Virus record (IMG/VR): IMGVR_UViG_3300024348_000121
Span: 1 to 37,121 of that record
DNA: 37,121 bases
Reading direction: 5' to 3' (one strand)
Source of the DNA: a virus
Part shown: positions 6,725 through 14,543 of the stretch, piece by piece
Position numbering within the stretch: the stretch's first letter is position 1
How the letters are laid out: the number at the start of each line of letters is the position of its first letter
Translations under genes and position numbers: made by a program
Notes under the pieces: generated by a model
Databases searched by the model: none
What the model saw: the letters and a program-made list of their open reading frames with translations, nothing else
Told to the model about the DNA's origin: nothing

Positions 6725-8516
6725 TTTTTCAGATTTAATTGATATTTTAGATGGCGAAGAGTTTGAAGAAAAGCCTGTTGATCTTAGAACATTTGTTAAC
6801 GATCCAAACTATCTAGGACTACCACCTCTTTCAGAATACCAGTACCTTCTGATTGAAAAAAGCTCTCAGATATACAAAGAGTCAACACTAAAGAAGTTGT
6901 TTGGAGAAGACGAAGGTGCAATAAGATTTAAGCAGACAGCAAATGAAGTAGTTGCACAACTTGGCAAAGGTTCAGGAAAAGATTACTGCTCAACAATTGC
7001 AGTTGCATATATAGTATATTTACTATTGTGTTTAAAAGACCCAGCAACATATTATGGAAAGCCCCCAGGAGATTCTATTGATATTATTAATATTGCTATT
7101 AACTCACAACAGGCAAACAATGTATTCTTTAAAGGATTTAAAAGTAGAATAGATAAGTCTCCATGGTTTATAGGGAAATATTATTCAAAGGCTTCTGAAA
7201 TTCAATTCAGTAAAGCAATAACAGTACACTCAGGTCACTCAGAAAGAGAAGCCTGGGAAGGATATAACGTTATTGTTGTTATTCTTGATGAAATTTCTGG
7301 CTTTGCAATTGAAAATACGACGGGCCACGATCAAGCAAAAACAGGTAGTGCGGTGTATGATATGTATAGGGCATCAGTAGACTCACGTTTCCCAGACTTT
7401 GGAAAGGTTATTTTGCTATCGTTCCCTAGATTTAAAAATGACTATATTCAGCAAAGGTACGACGCTGTAATTGGAGAAAAAGAAACTGTAATTAGAGATC
7501 ACAAATTTAAGATGTATGAGGAGTTACCAGATGGAACTGAAGGTAATGAGTTTGAGATTCAATGGGAAGAAGATCATATTGTATCTTACAAAATACCTAA
7601 AGTTTATGCTCTTAAACGCCCAACTTGGGAAGTTAATCCAGTTAGAAAAATTGACGATTTTAAAACAGCCTTCTATACAAACCCAACAGATGCTCTTTCA
7701 AGATTTGCTTGCATGCCACCAGACGCAATTGACGCATTCTTTAAGTCAAGAGAAAAAGTAGAAAAAGCATTTAATGTGGGAGCAATTGCCGTAGACAACT
7801 TCGGCAGACTTGAAGAGTGGTTTTTGCCAGACCCAGATAAAAAATATTATATACACGTAGACTTGGCACAGAAGCATGACCATTGTGCAGTAACGATGGC
7901 TCATGTAAACAAATGGGTTAACGTAAAGGTAACAAATACAATCTCACAGCCCGCCCCTATTGTAGAGATAGACGCAGTTAGATATTGGACTCCTACACCA
8001 GACAAGTCTGTTGACTTTACAGAAGTTAAAGACTACATTCTTTCTCTTAAAACTAGAGGCTTTAATATAGCAATATGTACTTTTGACAGATGGAACTCTC
8101 ATGATATGATGCAACAACTAAAACAATATGGCATCAATACAGAGATTCTGTCTGTCGCTAAAAAACACTATGATGATATGGCAATGATTGTGGCGGAAGA
8201 AAGACTAATAGGGCCGCACATACCATTGCTTATAGATGAACTATGTCAACTTAGAATCATGAGAGACAAGGTTGACCACCCTAGAAAGGGGTCAAAAGAC
8301 TTGGCGGATGCTACTTGTGGAGCTATATTTAATTCAATTAGTAGAACTAGATTTGATAATAATCAAGAAATAAATGTACATACTTATGAATCAATGAGCT
8401 ATGACAATGACTTTGGGGACAAGGATGACCCAGATACAACATCCTATAATCTGATCAGGGCACCAAGAATGCCCCAGGACTTAAGAGAAGCAATGGACAG
8501 GATGCAAATAATATGA
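6714..8516 (+). CDS. Terminase large subunit
   Basis: A 600-residue packaging motor. N-terminal ATPase: Walker A-like QLGKGSGKD around residue 85, Walker B VIVVILDEISG around 190. C-terminal RNase-H nuclease: YYIHVDLAQKHDH near 380, CTFDRWNSHDM near 465, and DLADATCGAIFNS near 535. It pumps DNA into the prohead and cuts concatemers. ATG 6714 (MSFDFSDLIDIL) is preferred over an in-frame TTG at 6702. Its stop overlaps the next start. No portal gene follows, which is unusual. Confidence 0.92.
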   Translation: MSFDFSDLIDILDGEEFEEKPVDLRTFVNDPNYLGLPPLSEYQYLLIEKSSQIYKESTLKKLFGEDEGAIRFKQTANEVVAQLGKGSGKDYCSTIAVAYIVYLLLCLKDPATYYGKPPGDSIDIINIAINSQQANNVFFKGFKSRIDKSPWFIGKYYSKASEIQFSKAITVHSGHSEREAWEGYNVIVVILDEISGFAIENTTGHDQAKTGSAVYDMYRASVDSRFPDFGKVILLSFPRFKNDYIQQRYDAVIGEKETVIRDHKFKMYEELPDGTEGNEFEIQWEEDHIVSYKIPKVYALKRPTWEVNPVRKIDDFKTAFYTNPTDALSRFACMPPDAIDAFFKSREKVEKAFNVGAIAVDNFGRLEEWFLPDPDKKYYIHVDLAQKHDHCAVTMAHVNKWVNVKVTNTISQPAPIVEIDAVRYWTPTPDKSVDFTEVKDYILSLKTRGFNIAICTFDRWNSHDMMQQLKQYGINTEILSVAKKHYDDMAMIVAEERLIGPHIPLLIDELCQLRIMRDKVDHPRKGSKDLADATCGAIFNSISRTRFDNNQEINVHTYESMSYDNDFGDKDDPDTTSYNLIRAPRMPQDLREAMDRMQII

Positions 8517-8752
8517 GCGAATATCAAGAGCTAGCCAAAGAATGTAAGTGTTGCAGTAAACACGTACCTCTTCCAATTGTAATGAAATCATACAATGGTA
8601 TTGTGGTTTGCCCAACTACACTACAAAATATAATAGAGTATAAAAGATTATGGGAGGCATTTGGATCAAGACCCATGGGAGCAATTAGAAAACATTTTTC
8701 AGAGTATGTTCAGCAGATTGTAGAATCTGGTATATCCAAAAATGAAAGCTAA
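8513..8752 (+). CDS. Small CxxC protein after terminase
   Basis: A 79-residue protein overlapping the terminase stop (ATGA). It contains C-K-C-C near residue 12 and a single later Cys (VVCPTTLQN), so it might hold a metal with few ligands or act in dimer form. The C-terminal half is helical. No family recognised. Confidence 0.6.
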   Translation: MSEYQELAKECKCCSKHVPLPIVMKSYNGIVVCPTTLQNIIEYKRLWEAFGSRPMGAIRKHFSEYVQQIVESGISKNES

Positions 8753-9764
8753 ATTTACTTCAAGCAGCCTTGCCGAATCAATTGTTAATGAAAAGGCATC
8801 AAAGTCTGTATACTACTATCCAGGGATAGAGTCTGATATATATAAGAATAAATTAAATCTTATAAAGAACGGTGGATGGAAGAGGATGGAGTTCGGCTCC
8901 ATATGCGAATATAACGAGTATGGATTTAGATCACCTAAATTTAAAAAAGATATAGATCTATTATTTGCTGGATGCTCAGTAGCTTCAGGACTAGGGCTAC
9001 CAATAGAAGAAACAATGCCTTACATATTAAGTAATAATTTGCATGTAGAGTATAACTCTGTTGCAAGATACGGTGACAGCATCCCTGGACAGATAAGTAA
9101 AATTTTTTCTTATATAAATGAATTTGGAAACCCTAAAAAAATAGTAGCATTGTTCCCAGACTTTAATAGATTCCTTACATTTAATAATCAAGCTTTGCTT
9201 GCGTCACAATCATTTTTTGATTCTTATGATGAAAAGACTTTTGTATGGGCAAATACTCAATCTGAAAATGATTTTAGAACTAAAGAGTATATGAATTTTA
9301 TGATTAAAAATAGTACAACAGTTTCTGCAGAACAAAACCCAAAAGGAATATATAAGAGACCTCTGATCGCAAATGATGTTATTACTGAAGAAATTTCACA
9401 CATGTACGCCGCTCAGTATATAGATATGCTGTCTCTTTATTGTAAGGCAGCTGGTATAGATTTTGTTTGGAGCACATGGGATACTACTACTAATGAGCTT
9501 ATTAAAAAAATAAACTTTGAAAATTATATTAGCTGTAGCCCAGAAAATTGGTCTGTCTCTGGAGATTTGGACATCCTGCATGATCCAGAAACAAAAAATA
9601 AAATAAATTGTCACGAAGATAAAAACAACAGCACAAGTTTTCACGTAGCTCTTGATAGAGAAAAAGGTATAGAACACTCACATTTTGGTCATCATAGACA
9701 TCTGCATTACGCTGAAACTTTTTTAAATTACTTAAAAGGAGTCCTAAATCGTGATAGTAATTAA
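8742..9764 (+). CDS. SGNH-hydrolase-like protein (paralogue A)
   Basis: A 340-residue protein. Near residue 65 it has YNEYGFRSPKFKKDIDLLFA followed by GCSVASGLGLPIEETMP, an altered GDS(L)-type block I in which the nucleophile would be the Ser after Gly-Cys. Near the C-terminus is HSHFGHHRHLHYAETFL, which would supply the catalytic His. The protein at 12121 shares the same order (HGYRGP, SGCSQSFGVGVPEE, GNPKKIVALFPDF versus GHPKYLRLLLPDF, SHAHAHYSD), so the two are paralogues. SGNH enzymes are esterases or acyl-modifying enzymes acting on sugars and lipids. Substrate unknown; context is the carbamoyltransferase. Confidence 0.65.
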   Translation: MKAKFTSSSLAESIVNEKASKSVYYYPGIESDIYKNKLNLIKNGGWKRMEFGSICEYNEYGFRSPKFKKDIDLLFAGCSVASGLGLPIEETMPYILSNNLHVEYNSVARYGDSIPGQISKIFSYINEFGNPKKIVALFPDFNRFLTFNNQALLASQSFFDSYDEKTFVWANTQSENDFRTKEYMNFMIKNSTTVSAEQNPKGIYKRPLIANDVITEEISHMYAAQYIDMLSLYCKAAGIDFVWSTWDTTTNELIKKINFENYISCSPENWSVSGDLDILHDPETKNKINCHEDKNNSTSFHVALDREKGIEHSHFGHHRHLHYAETFLNYLKGVLNRDSN

Positions 9765-9828
9765 ATATTACATATATAAAATAATTCAAAAATTTAAAAA
9801 GAAAAAAAAGAATAGGTTTATATACTAA
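9751..9828 (+). CDS. Possible 25-residue basic peptide
   Basis: A GTG-started frame (MIVIKYYIYKIIQKFK then KKKKNRFIY) placed 8 bases after AAAAGGAG, overlapping the end of the SGNH gene and ending in a TAATG overlap with the carbamoyltransferase start. The hydrophobic N-half and polylysine tail suggest membrane association. The good ribosome site and exact coupling argue for translation; it may mainly serve to couple translation of the next gene, which has no Shine-Dalgarno of its own. Confidence 0.35.
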   Translation: MIVIKYYIYKIIQKFKKKKKNRFIY

Positions 9829-11249
9829 TGAGAATATTAGGAATTAATGAGACATCTCATGATGCCTCCGTGTCTTTAATAGAGGACGGAAAGGTATTAT
9901 TTGCAGGTCATGCAGAGAGATATAGCAAGCAAAAAAATGATTGGTATATCAATGATAGTTTAGTTAATGATGCTTTGTCTTACGGCCTACCTGATGCTGT
10001 AGCCTACTACGAGAAACCCCTTCTGAAGGCCTCTAGGCTGCTTGTAAGAGGTGGTTCAGGTGAATGGAACCCAAGGTTTAAGATCGACGGGATACCCCGT
10101 AAATCATTTGGCCACCACTACTCCCATGCATCAGCAGGATATTACACGAGTTCATTTAACGATGCCGCTATAGTGGTTCTAGATGCCATAGGAGAATATA
10201 ACACTTCTACAATATGGACTGGCGAAAGTGATAAGATTAAACTAAAGTATAAGCAAAACTACCCAGTTAGTTTTGGATTATTCTATTCGGCATTTACTCA
10301 GCTAATAGGGCTAATGCCAAACCAGGAAGAATATATTATGATGGGCATGGCCGCATACGGAGATTGGACCAAATACTATAAAAAGGTTAACGACTATTTC
10401 CCTTCATATACTAGCCAAAAATATAATTTTCATAAAGGAATCACAGATTGGGGCTGGGTTTCAGAAGAAGATAAGTTTGACATTGCAGCCGCAGCACAAA
10501 TAGTTTACGAACAAAGACTTAACGATTTTATGCGTATGGCAAAGTCGCTAACTGGCAAAAATAACTTGGTGTTCATGGGTGGATGCGCTCTAAACTCTTC
10601 AGCAAATACTCTGCTATGGAAAATCTTTGATATGATTTGGATTATGCCAAACCCTGGGGATGCTGGAAGCTCGTTAGGAGCAGCAGCAGCAATGTATGGA
10701 AAACATATTGAATGGAAAGATCCTTACCTTGGCCACGATCTTGGCGGGGAATATCCAGTTCAAAAAATAATTGACGGCATACTTAAAGATGGAATTGTAG
10801 CAGTTGCAAGTGGAAGAGCTGAATATGGACCCAGAGCATTAGGAAACAGAAGTATACTAGCGGATCCAAGAGATAGAAGCATTAAGGATAAAGTAAACAA
10901 TATCAAACAGCGTGAGCTGTTTAGGCCGTTTGCACCAGTTGTTATGGAAGAGTGTGCGTCTAAATGGTTTGAAATGGACTTTACATCTCCTTACATGCAA
11001 TACACTGTAAAGTGTTTGCAGCCAGAAAAGATTCCTTCTGTTGTTCATATAGATGGCACATCAAGAGTTCAAACTGTAAATAAGGATCAGCACAGAGGCC
11101 TTTGGAGAGTTTTAAATAAATTCTATCTGCAGACTGGGGTTCCAGTTCTTTTAAATACAAGCCTAAATATAAAAGGTCAGCCACTACTTAACGATGAAAA
11201 TGATATTAAAGATTGGGAATCTATGTATAACACAAAGGTAATTAGATAA
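9828..11249 (+). CDS. NodU/CmcH/TobZ-family O-carbamoyltransferase
   Basis: A 473-residue protein with both domains of the family. N-terminal Kae1/YgjD-like ATPase: MRILGINETSHDASVSLIED, the metal-binding HHYSHASAGYYTS, VVLDAIGEY, the EEYIMMGMAAYG motif and FMGGCALN. C-terminal YrdC-like part: GRAEYGPRALGNRSILADPR, RELFRPFAPVVM and the end-domain VPVLLNTSLNIKGQP. Family members transfer a carbamoyl group from carbamoyl phosphate to hydroxyl groups of antibiotics, Nod factors or, in some phages, hydroxymethylated bases. It is shorter than many relatives. SGNH-like genes lie on both sides; the substrate is unknown. Confidence 0.88.
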   Translation: MRILGINETSHDASVSLIEDGKVLFAGHAERYSKQKNDWYINDSLVNDALSYGLPDAVAYYEKPLLKASRLLVRGGSGEWNPRFKIDGIPRKSFGHHYSHASAGYYTSSFNDAAIVVLDAIGEYNTSTIWTGESDKIKLKYKQNYPVSFGLFYSAFTQLIGLMPNQEEYIMMGMAAYGDWTKYYKKVNDYFPSYTSQKYNFHKGITDWGWVSEEDKFDIAAAAQIVYEQRLNDFMRMAKSLTGKNNLVFMGGCALNSSANTLLWKIFDMIWIMPNPGDAGSSLGAAAAMYGKHIEWKDPYLGHDLGGEYPVQKIIDGILKDGIVAVASGRAEYGPRALGNRSILADPRDRSIKDKVNNIKQRELFRPFAPVVMEECASKWFEMDFTSPYMQYTVKCLQPEKIPSVVHIDGTSRVQTVNKDQHRGLWRVLNKFYLQTGVPVLLNTSLNIKGQPLLNDENDIKDWESMYNTKVIR

Positions 11250-11251
11250 AT

Positions 11252-12013
11252 ATGAAAAAGATATTAGTAATAGGAGACTCTCATACATCTAAAATAGGAA
11301 ACTGTGTTCCTGATATTTTTTTTCTACAAAATAGAAAGCTAGACTATCAATATTCAGAACAAAATTATGTGACTCATATTGTTGAAGATGGTAGGGACAT
11401 ATGGCTAAAAGATTATTTAAAAACTCATGAAGATAAAGGCCTCCAGCTATGGATGTCATCACATCCAGGGAGGTCTGCGCTAAACTTTGATTTTGAAAAT
11501 TTTGCAAGCGGTACACAAAAGAGACAGCTAGATGAATGGAATGAGGCAGGCAGGATAGTTGTCCCATGGCTAGGCTACATAGACATAAGAAACTGGCTCC
11601 CACAGACAGATTTGCCAGGCTACCTTGGAGCAAAAGAAGTTGTTTCGAAATACATTGATAATGTGTTAAAGAAATTTAATAAATGTGAAGTTGTATTCAT
11701 GGAGCCATTGCCTCAATTTATTTGTTTTATTACAAATGGATGGGTAGAAAATAGAAGTGATCCAGATATTGAATTTGAGCGGAGGCATGAACAGCATCTG
11801 TTGTTTATAGATGAACTAAAAAAACAATGCTTAGAGCGTGGTCTTCCTGAGCCTATAAATACAAGAAACATCCTGGGTGACGATATGATAGAGCCATACA
11901 AGCAGCCAAAAAAGCCAATCAATATATTGTTAAATGATCATATGAAACAAGAATACTACGAACCAATCGTAAACTATTTGGCTAACGAACTATCTATTGA
12001 CGATATTAAATAA
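11252..12013 (+). CDS. SGNH/GDSL-like hydrolase (GDSH motif)
   Basis: A 253-residue protein beginning MKKILVIGDSHTSKIG: the G-D-S-H block I with Ser10 as likely nucleophile right at the N-terminus, typical of the SGNH fold. A C-terminal LLNDHMKQEYYEPIV could give the Asp/His pair (D-H). There is no signal peptide, so it acts in the cytoplasm or on the virion. It follows the carbamoyltransferase by 2 bases and is not closely similar to the 8742/12121 pair. Likely works in the same modification pathway. Confidence 0.65.
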   Translation: MKKILVIGDSHTSKIGNCVPDIFFLQNRKLDYQYSEQNYVTHIVEDGRDIWLKDYLKTHEDKGLQLWMSSHPGRSALNFDFENFASGTQKRQLDEWNEAGRIVVPWLGYIDIRNWLPQTDLPGYLGAKEVVSKYIDNVLKKFNKCEVVFMEPLPQFICFITNGWVENRSDPDIEFERRHEQHLLFIDELKKQCLERGLPEPINTRNILGDDMIEPYKQPKKPINILLNDHMKQEYYEPIVNYLANELSIDDIK

Positions 12014-12019
12014 TAAAAG

Positions 12020-12025
12020 TATAAT
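12020..12025 (+). promoter_or_regulatory. Promoter of tRNA-Met
   Basis: TATAAT with only 8 bases before the first base of the mature tRNA. The transcript would begin one or two bases before the tRNA, leaving almost no 5' leader. The tRNA-Arg(TCT) promoter has the same 8-base gap. Confidence 0.55.
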
Positions 12026-12033
12026 TCAACTAG

Positions 12034-12107
12034 GTGCCAGTAGCTTAGTTGGTTAAAGCCCCGAACTCATAATTCGGTAATCGTAGGTTCAAGTCCTACC
12101 TGGCACA
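12034..12107 (+). tRNA. tRNA-Met (CAT anticodon)
   Basis: Full cloverleaf: acceptor GTGCCAG pairs with CTGGCAC, anticodon stem CCGAA/TTCGG with loop CTCATAA (anticodon CAT), T-arm GTAGG-TTCAAGT-CCTAC. CCA is not encoded. CAT could also mean the Ile tRNA whose C is changed to lysidine; the sequence alone does not decide. It lies between two SGNH-like genes. Confidence 0.9.
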
Positions 12108-12120
12108 CATAGGAGATTAA

Positions 12121-13032
12121 ATGAAAAGATTAGTTTGGGACAAAGATAAATACCCGCTAGATTTTTTTGGCATATTGACATCTGAGGCGCAAGAAAATGA
12201 TCTATATGAAGATTTGATTACCTCTCAGTATAGAGAAAATAATATGGTTAAAGAGCTATTCTTAGGTGCGCCTTATAAAAAATTTACATACAAGGGCAAG
12301 ATAAAGGTAGACTACTCTGTTAATTCTCATGGATACAGAGGACCAGAGCTTGGGTCATCAGAACTACTTACATCTGGGTGCTCCCAATCATTTGGAGTCG
12401 GAGTCCCAGAGGAGTTGACATGGACTCACCTGTTAGCCAAAAACAATAACATGTCTTACAATAATCTTTCATACCCAGGAAACAGCACAATTGCAATGGT
12501 AGAAGATGTATTTAAATACTTTGAGTCGTACGGTCACCCAAAATATCTAAGACTTTTGTTGCCAGACTTTTTAAGGTTTAAGTTTATTAAGGCAGCAAAT
12601 GAAAATACATTTATACAAAATTCTCAAGGAAAGATAGGAGAGTTTTTAAATACCGTTTCAGATGCGGATAGATCTATGGCAAAATATGAAAAGCTGCCTA
12701 TTGCTATTGAAAAAATTATGCCTACATCGGTACCATTTAGATCAAATTTAATTGCTATAAAAATGCTGGAGCAATATGTTTTACAGACAGATATAGATTT
12801 TAAATGGTCTAGCTGGCATAACGAATTGAATATTCATTTTGATAAACATAATTATGGATTTAAAAATTATGTAAATAGTAAGCCAGACTACGATAATAAT
12901 TACAATGAATGCCATAGAGATATTGAGAATTTAGACCCAAGATTTTTCAAGGTTGGCACAGATCCTCAAGAGCATATGGGTTCACATGCTCATGCACACT
13001 ATTCAGATCTATTTGCTATAGACAATATTTAA
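12121..13032 (+). CDS. SGNH-hydrolase-like protein (paralogue B)
   Basis: A 303-residue paralogue of the protein at 8742. Shared blocks: VNSHGYRGPEL, LLTSGCSQSFGVGVPEELTW (block I with Ser after Gly-Cys), YNNLSYPGNSTIAM, GHPKYLRLLLPDFLRF, and the C-terminal MGSHAHAHYSDLF with the probable catalytic His. No signal peptide. The ATG is preceded by AGGAG, after the tRNA-Met gene. The pair bracketing a carbamoyltransferase and a GDSH protein suggests a conserved cassette. Confidence 0.65.
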   Translation: MKRLVWDKDKYPLDFFGILTSEAQENDLYEDLITSQYRENNMVKELFLGAPYKKFTYKGKIKVDYSVNSHGYRGPELGSSELLTSGCSQSFGVGVPEELTWTHLLAKNNNMSYNNLSYPGNSTIAMVEDVFKYFESYGHPKYLRLLLPDFLRFKFIKAANENTFIQNSQGKIGEFLNTVSDADRSMAKYEKLPIAIEKIMPTSVPFRSNLIAIKMLEQYVLQTDIDFKWSSWHNELNIHFDKHNYGFKNYVNSKPDYDNNYNECHRDIENLDPRFFKVGTDPQEHMGSHAHAHYSDLFAIDNI

Positions 13033-13041
13033 AGTAAATAC

Positions 13042-13047
13042 TATAAT
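13042..13047 (+). promoter_or_regulatory. Promoter of tRNA-Arg(TCT)
   Basis: TATAAT eight bases before the mature 5' end of the tRNA, the same spacing as at the tRNA-Met gene. Confidence 0.55.
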
Positions 13048-13055
13048 CATGATAT

Positions 13056-13130
13056 ACCTTTGTAGCTCAGCGGAAGAGCAACAGACTTCTAATCTGTAGG
13101 TCGCTGGTTCGATCCCAGCCAGGGGTACCA
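13056..13130 (+). tRNA. tRNA-Arg (TCT)
   Basis: Acceptor ACCTTTG pairs with CAGGGGT (two G-U pairs), anticodon stem ACAGA/TCTGT with loop CTTCTAA (anticodon TCT, reads AGA), T-arm GCTGG-TTCGATC-CCAGC. Discriminator A is followed by an encoded CCA. AGA is a common Arg codon in this AT-rich DNA, so the gene likely helps translation in a host that uses it less. Confidence 0.9.
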
Positions 13131-13148
13131 TTTTATTTAGCAGTATGT

Positions 13149-13154
13149 TATACT
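13149..13154 (+). promoter_or_regulatory. Promoter of tRNA-Arg(CCG)
   Basis: TATACT ten bases before the mature tRNA; a TATAAT directly follows at 13155-13160. Either could be the -10; both give a near-leaderless tRNA transcript. Confidence 0.4.
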
Positions 13155-13164
13155 TATAATGTAA

Positions 13165-13235
13165 TTTGGGTTCGTCTAATGGTCGGACACCCGTTTCCGA
13201 AACGGACAATATAGGTCCGATTCCTGTACCCAAAG
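13165..13235 (+). tRNA. Probable tRNA-Arg (CCG)
   Basis: Acceptor TTTGGGT pairs with ACCCAAA, T-arm ATAGG-TCCGATT-CCTGT, and an anticodon arm CCCGT-TTCCGAA-ACGGA (first pair mismatched) giving CCG. The D-arm is GTC/GAC. The alternative of a 5-base loop would be abnormal. CCA is not encoded. Identity is less sure than fold because the anticodon stem is imperfect. Confidence 0.65.
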
Positions 13236-13252
13236 CACAAAAATAGAAATGG

Positions 13253-13258
13253 TATACT
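13253..13258 (+). promoter_or_regulatory. Leaderless promoter of the SDR gene
   Basis: TATACT, six bases (AAAATA), then ATG at 13265. No ribosome-binding site is present. Confidence 0.6.
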
Positions 13259-13264
13259 AAAATA

Positions 13265-13948
13265 ATGGAAAATGAAAACCCTATAGTTATTGTAACAGGT
13301 GCGTCCTACGGTGTTGGAAAGTCAACCGCTAAGCTTTTATCTGAAAGCGGATATCATGTAATAGGAATTGCTAGAGATATCGATCAGCTTAATACCATTA
13401 AAAATGAAAATATTGAAGTCTATGCAGTAGACATAACAAAAGCAGATCAGGTATATGATTTTTGCCAGAACTTGGCTGGAAGAAATATAGTAGCACTTGT
13501 AAACAATGCAGGCGGAGGATTTAATCTTCCAAATAGCATACTCGATGATGATATTGAAAACTGGACAAAAGCTTTTGACCTAAATGTAATTGGTGCAGTA
13601 AATCTTACAAAACAAATTGCTCCAATTATGATTAGCAATGGCGGAGGAAATGTTGTCCTCATAACTTCTATGGCGGGTCATTACGTATATCGTGGAGGAA
13701 GTAGCTATACTGTTGCAAAACATGCAGAGGTAGCCCTTGCCGAAATTTTAAGATTTGAATTATTTCAAAGTAACATAAGAGTTACAGAAATAGCACCAGG
13801 AAATATTGATAGCAGAGGTGATCGTGGGGGAATTAATTCTTTAACTCCAGAAGATGTTGCCGATGCAATTAAATGGTCAATAACAGTACCAAAACATGTT
13901 AATGTAGAGCATATATCAATACTACATGTTAATAATCTAAGTAGATAA
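13265..13948 (+). CDS. Short-chain dehydrogenase/reductase
   Basis: A 227-residue classical SDR. Seen in order: VTGASYGVGKS (nucleotide-binding TGxxxGxG), VNNAGGG (NNAG), LNVIGAVNLT, the catalytic Ser in LITSMAG, and Y-x3-K in SYTVAKHA, then IAPGNI. It would oxidise or reduce an alcohol/ketone with NAD(P)H. Slightly short for the family at the C-terminus. It follows the carbamoyltransferase block but has its own promoter, so a role in the same pathway is possible but not proven. Confidence 0.88.
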   Translation: MENENPIVIVTGASYGVGKSTAKLLSESGYHVIGIARDIDQLNTIKNENIEVYAVDITKADQVYDFCQNLAGRNIVALVNNAGGGFNLPNSILDDDIENWTKAFDLNVIGAVNLTKQIAPIMISNGGGNVVLITSMAGHYVYRGGSSYTVAKHAEVALAEILRFELFQSNIRVTEIAPGNIDSRGDRGGINSLTPEDVADAIKWSITVPKHVNVEHISILHVNNLSR

Positions 13949-13961
13949 TAGGAGAAATAAA

Positions 13962-14543
13962 ATGGCACAAACCACACACCCACTGGCCGCAAAGGTCGTA
14001 GCAGCAGCAAAGAAGTATGCTGATGAGGGATATGCAGAAGGACCAAATAACGATACAGTTTTTGGAAAGAGATACGGAATGAATCACCAACCTTGGTGTG
14101 CAATGTTCGTTTCAGGATGCTTTGATGATGCAGGATTAGTTCACCTAGTTGCCGCTTCAACAAAGAAAGGCTTTGCATCATGCGATGCAGGAGCACAATG
14201 GTTTGCAAAGAACAAGAGAATTGTTCCAATTGGACAAGCACAAGCAGGAGATGTTGTATTCTTTAACTTTGATAAGACACCAACCGATACAGAACACGTT
14301 GGAATTGTTGTAAAAAATGATGGAAAAAATTTGCACTGCTACGAAGGAAACACTAGCGGAAGCTCAAAGGGATCACAAGCAAACGGAGACGGCGTATTCC
14401 TAAAGAAGAGAGCGTATAGTCTTGTAATGTCAGTTGCTCGTCCAGACTGGGATGCACCAGCGCCAAAGGCAGCTGCGGTAAAGAAGTCTGCACCAACAAA
14501 GAAGGCGGCCCCTGTAAAGAAGGCGGCAGTAAAGAAAAAGTAA
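13962..14543 (+). CDS. CHAP-domain endolysin with basic repeat tail
   Basis: A 193-residue protein. CHAP (cysteine amidase/peptidase) core: catalytic Cys in QPWCAMFVSG, AQAGDVVFF, and the His in DTEHVGIVV. It should cut peptidoglycan at lysis. After residue 165 comes a lysine/alanine/proline tail (KKSAPTKKAAPVKKAAVKKK) like the histone-H1-like tails of actinobacterial proteins, which could hold the enzyme on the anionic wall or on DNA. No signal peptide, so release needs the holins at 18647-19116. Shine-Dalgarno AGGAG. Confidence 0.8.
   Translation: MAQTTHPLAAKVVAAAKKYADEGYAEGPNNDTVFGKRYGMNHQPWCAMFVSGCFDDAGLVHLVAASTKKGFASCDAGAQWFAKNKRIVPIGQAQAGDVVFFNFDKTPTDTEHVGIVVKNDGKNLHCYEGNTSGSSKGSQANGDGVFLKKRAYSLVMSVARPDWDAPAPKAAAVKKSAPTKKAAPVKKAAVKKK

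Noticed and set aside
9828-11249. Carbamoyltransferase as proof of DNA hypermodification
   Set aside because: No TET/JBP-like base hydroxylase, base methyltransferase or hydroxymethyl-pyrimidine enzyme is recognised here; the oxygenases are P4H or JmjC type. DNA remains only one possible target.
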